Source: JBFWUW01 sp050247075 (GTDB lineage Bacteria; Planctomycetota; Planctomycetia; Pirellulales; JBFWUW01). Taken from it: DNA of 64,000 nucleotides. The stretch spans positions 1 to 64,000 of the forward strand of contig JBFWUW010000007.1 in assembly GCA_050247075.1 (NCBI GenBank), given 5' to 3'. The translations under genes and the position numbers were made by a program. The notes beneath the pieces are model-generated. The model did not search any database. It was given only the letters and a program-made list of their open reading frames with translations, and was not told the origin of the DNA. Below, piece after piece: positions 59,434-64,000 of the stretch (the stretch's first letter is position 1; the number at the start of each line of letters is the position of its first letter).

Positions 59434-62100
59434 TCACGGCAAGCCGCCCAGGTAGCGGCCCGTGATGGAAGCCGGGCATTCGGTGATCTTTTCGGGCGGG
59501 CCGTGGGCTACGACCTGGCCCCCTTCGGCGGCCGCCCCTGGTCCCAGGTCGATGATGTGGTCGGCGCACTTGATGAACGACAAGTTGTGCTCCACCACAA
59601 TCAGCGAATGCCCCACGGCCAACAGTCCGTCAAAGCAATCCAGGAGCCTTGCTACATCGTGCATGTGCAGGCCGGTCGTCGGTTCGTCGAGCAAAAACAG
59701 CGTTCGGGCACGGCGGGCGCTCGACAAGTAACCGGCCAGTTTCAGGCGTTGGGCCTCGCCGCCGCTCAGCGTGTTGGCGGCCTGCCCCAAGCGGACGTAA
59801 TCCAGCCCTACATCCATGAGCTGCTTCAGGCGGGACTGCAGTTTTTGTTGCCCGCGAAAGAACACGAAGGCTTCGCGGATCGTCATTTCCAGCACGTCGG
59901 CGATACTCTTTCCGCGGTAGCGGCAGTCCAGCACTTCGCGGCGGTAGCGTTGGCCGCGGCACTGCGGACATTTCATGTACACGTCGTCCATGAACTGCAT
60001 GTCGATTTGAATCGAGCCTTGCCCCTCGCACTGCTCGCACCGCCCGCCCGCCACGTTGAAACTAAACTGGCTGGTCCCATAGTTGCGAGTGCGGGCTTCC
60101 AGCGTTTCGGCGAAGACCGCCCGGATGTCATCGAAGGCTTTGATATAGGTCACGGGGTTCGACCGGGCCGAACGTCCGATGGGGCCTTGATCGATCAGCA
60201 TCACATCGCTGACTTGCCCTTCGCCTTGCAGATCGTCAAAGGGAAGGGGCCGATCGGCTTCCAGCCGCAACTTGTGGCGTACCGCGGGATAGAGCGTTTG
60301 CTCGATGAGCGTACTCTTGCCCGCCCCGCTCACGCCGGTCACCACGCAAAGCACTCCCAGCGGAAAATCGACCGTCACGTTTTGCAGATTATGGCCCCGC
60401 GCGCCGGCCAGGCGGATCCAGCCATGATTGGGCTCACGCCGTTGTTGCGGCGGTCGAATTTCACGCCGGCCCGACAAATAATCGCCGGTGATGCTTTCCC
60501 TGCAACCCGCCATCTCGTCCGGCGTCCCTTGAAAGACGAGTTGGCCGCCGCGGTCGCCCGCCCCAGGGCCGATCTCGACAACCTGATCGGCGGCCTTAAT
60601 CACGTCTTCATCGTGGTCCACGACGACCACTGTGTTGCCCCGGTCGCGCAGGCCGCGAATGACGCCAATCAGCCGGGCCGTATCGGCCGGGTGCAGGCCC
60701 ACGGTCGGCTCGTCGAGCACATACAATAAATTGACCAGGCTGCTCCCCAAGGCCGTGGTAAGCGCTACTCGCTGCGATTCTCCGCCGCTGATGCCGCGCA
60801 AAGAACGGTCAAGTGGCAAGTAATCCAGGCCAACCGCCGACAAGTAACCCAGCCGGGCCAGTACCTGGTCCAACATCAGGCGGCTGACGGACCGTTCCGT
60901 CTCGGTAAGATTGAGTCCACGCAAGAAGTTGGCGGCATCGCGAACCGGCCACGCGCACAATTCGGCAATGGAACGGCCGCCCACCTTAACGGCCAGCGCG
61001 GCCGGACAATGCCTGGCTCCTTGGCAATCGGGGCAAGGGCGATAGCTTTTCCAACGGTTTTGCAACACGCAAATGGGGAGTTCGCCGGAGCCCTCGCAGG
61101 AGGGGCAAGCACCCAGCGGACTATTGAAACTGAACAATCGCGGTTCTGGCGGCGGAAAGTCAATGCCGCAATCCTCGCAGTGCAGGCGCGTGCTAAAACC
61201 AACCCTGCGCCACGGCTGGCCATCAAGCTGCAAGCATTGTCCGCGCTCCCCCCCAGCAACGGCATTGGCCCCCTCGGCCATCCACAGGCTGGATGTTCCT
61301 TGGCCCTGCTGGAACACGCTTTCAAGCGAGTCGCGCAATCGCCCTCCCCCACTCCCTGTGGGAGAGGGCCCGGGTGAGGGTTCGTTCGATGGACCATTTT
61401 CTACTGCTTCGCCCGTCGATAGCCGATCAACCACCACATGCCAGCCAAAATCGTCGCCAGACTGGTTTGCTTGACTAGCACGGCCTTGGGCCAGCAACAA
61501 AAGTTGCTCGCTGCCGATGTCGGCTAGCCGCCAAGTCTGGCCGCCCGCGATAATGCGCTGAAAGCCGCTCGCTTGCAGTCGGGCGATCTCTTTGGCCAGC
61601 GTCGACGCTGTCACGACTTTTTCGTCGGCCAGTTTAAACGTCACCAGAAAGCGCGTGCCGGGCGGCAGCGTGGCCAGCCAGTCCGCCGCGCTTTGCGCAC
61701 TATCACGGCGAATCTCTTGACCGCAGCCGTGGCATACGATGCGGCCAATGCGGGCGTACAGCAGCCGCAGATGGTCGTGGATTTCGGTGGCCGTGGCAAC
61801 GGTCGAGCGGTTCGACCGGCTGTGGTTGCCTTGCGTCACGGCGATCGCGGCGGGCAGCCCTTCGATGCGTTCGGCGGCCGGTTTTTCCAACCGTTCCAAG
61901 AACTGCCGGGTATAGGCGGAAAAACTTTCGATGTACCGCCGCTGCCCTTCCGCATACAACGTATCGAAGGCCAGGCTGCTCTTGCCGCTGCCGCTTACAC
62001 CACAGATGGCAATCAACTTTTGCGGCGGCAGATCGAGATCGAGCGATTGCAGGTTATGCACCTCCACGCCGCGGAGTACGATAGTACGGTCGGTTTTCAT
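59434..62100 (-). CDS. uvrA: UvrA-family excinuclease ATPase carrying a palindromic repeat in frame
   Basis: An 888-aa twin-ABC ATPase that recognises DNA damage. First ABC: GVSGSGKSSLAFDTLYAEGQRRY and the split signature GISGGESQRVAL, DEPTVGLHPAD. Second: GVSGAGKSTLIEQTLY, LSGGEAQRLKLAGYL, DEPTTGLHMHD. Zinc-finger cysteines: HCEDCG / CPSCEG in the first half and CEQCEGQG ... CPQCRGQ in the second. Two odd points: the region between CEGSGE and RPCPDCQGARH is about 80 residues shorter than in E. coli UvrA, and residues about 239-255 (EPSPGPSPTGSGGG) are coded by a GGGAGAGGG palindromic repeat. Likely a second UvrA rather than the housekeeping one. ATG at 62100 gives the usual N-terminus; 62109 and 62223 are alternatives. 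Confidence 0.9.
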   Translation of the reverse strand: MKTDRTIVLRGVEVHNLQSLDLDLPPQKLIAICGVSGSGKSSLAFDTLYAEGQRRYIESFSAYTRQFLERLEKPAAERIEGLPAAIAVTQGNHSRSNRSTVATATEIHDHLRLLYARIGRIVCHGCGQEIRRDSAQSAADWLATLPPGTRFLVTFKLADEKVVTASTLAKEIARLQASGFQRIIAGGQTWRLADIGSEQLLLLAQGRASQANQSGDDFGWHVVVDRLSTGEAVENGPSNEPSPGPSPTGSGGGRLRDSLESVFQQGQGTSSLWMAEGANAVAGGERGQCLQLDGQPWRRVGFSTRLHCEDCGIDFPPPEPRLFSFNSPLGACPSCEGSGELPICVLQNRWKSYRPCPDCQGARHCPAALAVKVGGRSIAELCAWPVRDAANFLRGLNLTETERSVSRLMLDQVLARLGYLSAVGLDYLPLDRSLRGISGGESQRVALTTALGSSLVNLLYVLDEPTVGLHPADTARLIGVIRGLRDRGNTVVVVDHDEDVIKAADQVVEIGPGAGDRGGQLVFQGTPDEMAGCRESITGDYLSGRREIRPPQQRREPNHGWIRLAGARGHNLQNVTVDFPLGVLCVVTGVSGAGKSTLIEQTLYPAVRHKLRLEADRPLPFDDLQGEGQVSDVMLIDQGPIGRSARSNPVTYIKAFDDIRAVFAETLEARTRNYGTSQFSFNVAGGRCEQCEGQGSIQIDMQFMDDVYMKCPQCRGQRYRREVLDCRYRGKSIADVLEMTIREAFVFFRGQQKLQSRLKQLMDVGLDYVRLGQAANTLSGGEAQRLKLAGYLSSARRARTLFLLDEPTTGLHMHDVARLLDCFDGLLAVGHSLIVVEHNLSFIKCADHIIDLGPGAAAEGGQVVAHGPPEKITECPASITGRYLGGLP
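61342..61380 (-). repeat. GGGAGAGGG palindromic repeat inside uvrA
   Basis: CCCTCCCCCACTCCCTGTGG then GAGAGGGCCCGGGTGAGGG on the + strand: same family as 34173 and 47843. Read on the minus strand in the UvrA frame it codes Pro/Ser/Gly-rich residues and keeps the frame open. Confidence 0.8.
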
Positions 62101-62245
62101 GTCTCGCATGATACCGTCATCCGGGGCAACACGCGCCGCGGGCATTACACGCGGGGAACGGCCCGCGCTACTTGTGATATGCCGGTTTCTATCACAGAAT
62201 AGCGAGCGTTCTACTTTTGACATCTAAGCCCAAGGGCGATTGGCC

Positions 62246-62656
62246 ATGGCCGACGAAGCACGCAAGGAAAATGCTGACGAAAAGAAAGCCGGCAAACGCA
62301 TTCTGCTGGTCGATGACGACTACGAGATTATCGAGTCGATGCGGATCGCCCTGGAGTCGCGCGGGTACACAATCCTCATCGCCCGCGATGGCAACCAGGG
62401 CCTGGCGATGGCCGAGCGGGAAGATCCCGATCTGGTGATTTTGGATATGATGATGCCCAAGCGAAGCGGTTTCTTGGTGCTGGAGAAACTGCGGCTGACT
62501 CATCCCAAGAAGATGAAGGTGATTATGATCACCGCCAACGAAGGGAGCCGGCACAAGGCATACGCCGAAATGCTGGATGTGAACGACTATCTCCGCAAGC
62601 CCTTCGCCATGGACCGACTGCTGGAAAGCGTTGAACGGCAGTTGGCGGCCGTGTAA
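62246..62656 (+). CDS. CheY-like single-domain response regulator
   Basis: A 136-aa receiver with a charged N-terminal extension (about 20 residues, ADEARKENADEKKAGK). Receiver residues: acidic pair in LLVDDDYE, phospho-acceptor aspartate in LVILDMMMPKRSG, threonine/alanine switch in MITANEG, and K in YLRKPFAMDR. No output domain, so it signals through a partner protein. ATG at 62246 is used instead of a TTG at 62240. It is divergent from uvrA and convergent with argC, without a kinase next to it. Could serve chemotaxis or another phosphorelay; not shown here. Confidence 0.9.
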   Translation: MADEARKENADEKKAGKRILLVDDDYEIIESMRIALESRGYTILIARDGNQGLAMAEREDPDLVILDMMMPKRSGFLVLEKLRLTHPKKMKVIMITANEGSRHKAYAEMLDVNDYLRKPFAMDRLLESVERQLAAV

Positions 62657-62676
62657 GGATTGGTCGGCTGCATTCT

Positions 62677-63687
62677 CTACAACAGCGCCGTGGTCTCTGC
62701 GTAGCCGTACATGAGGTTGAAGTTTTGCACGGCAGCGCCCGAGGCCCCTTTGATAAGATTGTCTTCAGCACTAATTGTAAGCACGCGCCCGCGTACTACG
62801 CGCACGGCGAGATCGCAGAAGTTTGTATCGACCGAGTCCTTGGTGCTAGGTGGTTGATCGACCACGCGGACGAACGGTTCCGCCGCATAGAACTCGCGAA
62901 AGGCCGCATAAAGCTCTTCCTGCGTCACCCGACGCGTGGGACGGGCATAGGCCGCCGTTAGAATGCCGCGGTTCATCGGAATCAAATGCGGAGTGAAGAT
63001 CACCTCGGGCCGCCGGCCCGTCACGCGGGCGATGACCTGTTCGATCTCGGGCGTGTGGCGATGTTTGCCCACGCTGTAGGCCGAAACGCTTTCGTTGCAC
63101 TCCGGGTACAACGTGGCCATTTTGGGTGTGCGGCCCGCCCCAGAAACTCCGCTCTTACTGTCGATGATGATGTCGTCCGGTTCGATCAGGCCGGCCTGCA
63201 ACAGGGGCGTCAGCGCTAGAATGGCCGAGGTCGGGTAGCATCCCGGATTAGCGACCAGGCGGGCCGTGCGGATCTGCTCGCGAAAGAGTTCCGGTAACCC
63301 ATAGGCGGTTTGTCCCAGCCGGTCGGGGTCACCGTGCATTTCTCCATACCACTCGCTATACGTCGCGGCGTCGTCCAGGCGGTAATCGGCGCTGAGGTCA
63401 ATCACGCGCACGCCGGCGTCCAGCAGTTGCGGCACGATGGAAGTCGTCACACCGTGCGGAAGGCAGGTGAAGATGCACTCGGCCCGCTTGGCGACTTCCG
63501 CCGGCCCCAAGTCCTCGCACCGCAGATCAATGCGGCCCGCCAATGCGGGGTGGACCGTCCCCAGGGGCGGGCTCCCTTCCTGGCGGCTGGTGGCCACGGT
63601 AATCCGCGCGTGCGGGTGCCGCAGCAGAATCTTGATCAGTTCCAGAGCCGAGTAACCAGTGGCCCCCAGAATAGCGACATTGGTCAT
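62677..63687 (-). CDS. argC: N-acetyl-gamma-glutamyl-phosphate reductase
   Basis: A 336-aa NADPH enzyme for the third step of arginine synthesis. Visible: the nucleotide-binding NVAILGATGYSALELIKILLRHP, CLPHGVTTSIVP, VIDLSADYRLDD, YGLPELFR, the catalytic cysteine in VANPGCYPTSAILAL, SKSGVSGAGRTP, the catalytic histidine region HRHTPEIEQVI, and HLIPMNRGIL. Start at 63687 (MTNVAILG) is chosen; an earlier in-frame start at 63720 adds a tail with no family match. Single gene on the minus strand. Confidence 0.96.
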   Translation of the reverse strand: MTNVAILGATGYSALELIKILLRHPHARITVATSRQEGSPPLGTVHPALAGRIDLRCEDLGPAEVAKRAECIFTCLPHGVTTSIVPQLLDAGVRVIDLSADYRLDDAATYSEWYGEMHGDPDRLGQTAYGLPELFREQIRTARLVANPGCYPTSAILALTPLLQAGLIEPDDIIIDSKSGVSGAGRTPKMATLYPECNESVSAYSVGKHRHTPEIEQVIARVTGRRPEVIFTPHLIPMNRGILTAAYARPTRRVTQEELYAAFREFYAAEPFVRVVDQPPSTKDSVDTNFCDLAVRVVRGRVLTISAEDNLIKGASGAAVQNFNLMYGYAETTALL

Positions 63688-63918
63688 AAACGAGTTGCTT
63701 CCAGGCGGAAAAAGGAACAAAGCGTAGGGTGCCGGTAAAGCGCCATCAGCGAGGATGTCCCATCCCCCATTAGACGCACCCGCCAGCGATAAGTTCAGCC
63801 TACCTAACGGAATATAACGCCATCAAAAGCCGCCCGCCACGGGGTGGCCGCACTCGTCCGGCACTCGACAGGTACGATACAATGCAACCAGCGAAGTGAC
63901 CCAACGGAGTGACGTGCC

Positions 63919-64000
63919 ATGCCGGAAGATTTGGTGCCTGACGAAAACAGCTTGCCACCCGAGCTGACGCCGGCCGAATCATCGGCGATTGAGGGAACGC
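63919..64000 (+). CDS. Start of an unidentified gene, cut by the window end
   Basis: ATG at 63919, ten bases after a GGAG, opens a frame that runs to the window edge (MPEDLVPDENSLPPELTPAE and on). The 27 residues seen are acidic and proline-rich with no signal or membrane segment and no recognisable family. The frame may be real because it has a ribosome site and follows a clear 231-base gap after argC (divergent promoter space). Confidence 0.4.
   Translation, partial: MPEDLVPDENSLPPELTPAESSAIEGT

Noticed and set aside
1..64000. tRNA, rRNA, tmRNA, RNase P or SRP RNA genes
   Set aside because: I looked for conserved arms and signature segments in the gene gaps and found none; the structured RNA at 21555 does not fit these classes.

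Overview
The window looks like a chromosome segment of a GC-rich, Gram-negative bacterium of the Planctomycetes (Pirellula/Rhodopirellula type). This rests on a lipid A gene (lpxB) beside DUF1501 and other planctomycete-style secreted proteins, weak or absent Shine-Dalgarno sequences at most starts, a planctomycete-style flagellar gene order, and dispersed palindromic repeats between genes. The lineage is an inference; no rRNA or tRNA gene was found to confirm it.

Region 1 (1-9.4 kb): a 5'-truncated coiled-coil protein, an inositol-monophosphatase-family phosphatase, lpxB, a large hybrid sensor kinase with an AhpD-like N-terminus, and an SLC13-type permease. Region 2 (9.4-16.2 kb): a 1787-residue exported multidomain protein and an App1-type phosphatidate phosphatase. 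Region 3 (16.2-22 kb) is the accessory part: an IS4/Tn5-type insertion sequence with 41-bp inverted repeats, a reverse-transcriptase-associated leader remnant, about 2 kb of tandem and palindromic repeats, an orphan sugar-ABC ATPase, and a compact structured transcript with a 10-codon ORF behind a very strong ribosome binding site, ending in a textbook terminator. Region 4 (22-28.2 kb): SDR dehydrogenase and AtuA-like protein (coupled), a small membrane protein, a lysophospholipid acyltransferase, a MnmE-like GTPase and a TPR protein.

Region 5 (28.2-50.2 kb) is one long flagellar locus on the + strand: FlgN-like chaperone, sensor kinase, NtrC-type sigma-54 activator, then flgB-flgC-fliE-fliF-fliG-fliH-fliI-fliJ-motE-like-fliK-flgD-flgE-flbD-(MotA-like fragment)-fliL-fliN-fliO-fliP-fliQ-fliR-flhB. 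A good -24/-12 (sigma-54) promoter lies just before flgB, so the two regulators probably switch on the operon that follows them. The locus is unusual: motB and fliM are missing, the MotA position holds a two-helix MotA-like protein, FliN carries three FliM-type EIDxLL motifs, FlgD is short, and FlgE has a large double-domain insertion.

Region 6 (50.2-64 kb): a secreted M28/PDZ aminopeptidase, pyrE, a Tat-exported DUF1501 protein, mfd, a parvulin isomerase, a uvrA paralogue carrying a palindromic repeat in its reading frame, a CheY-like receiver, argC and the start of one more gene. At least three repeat families recur across the whole window, almost always between genes.
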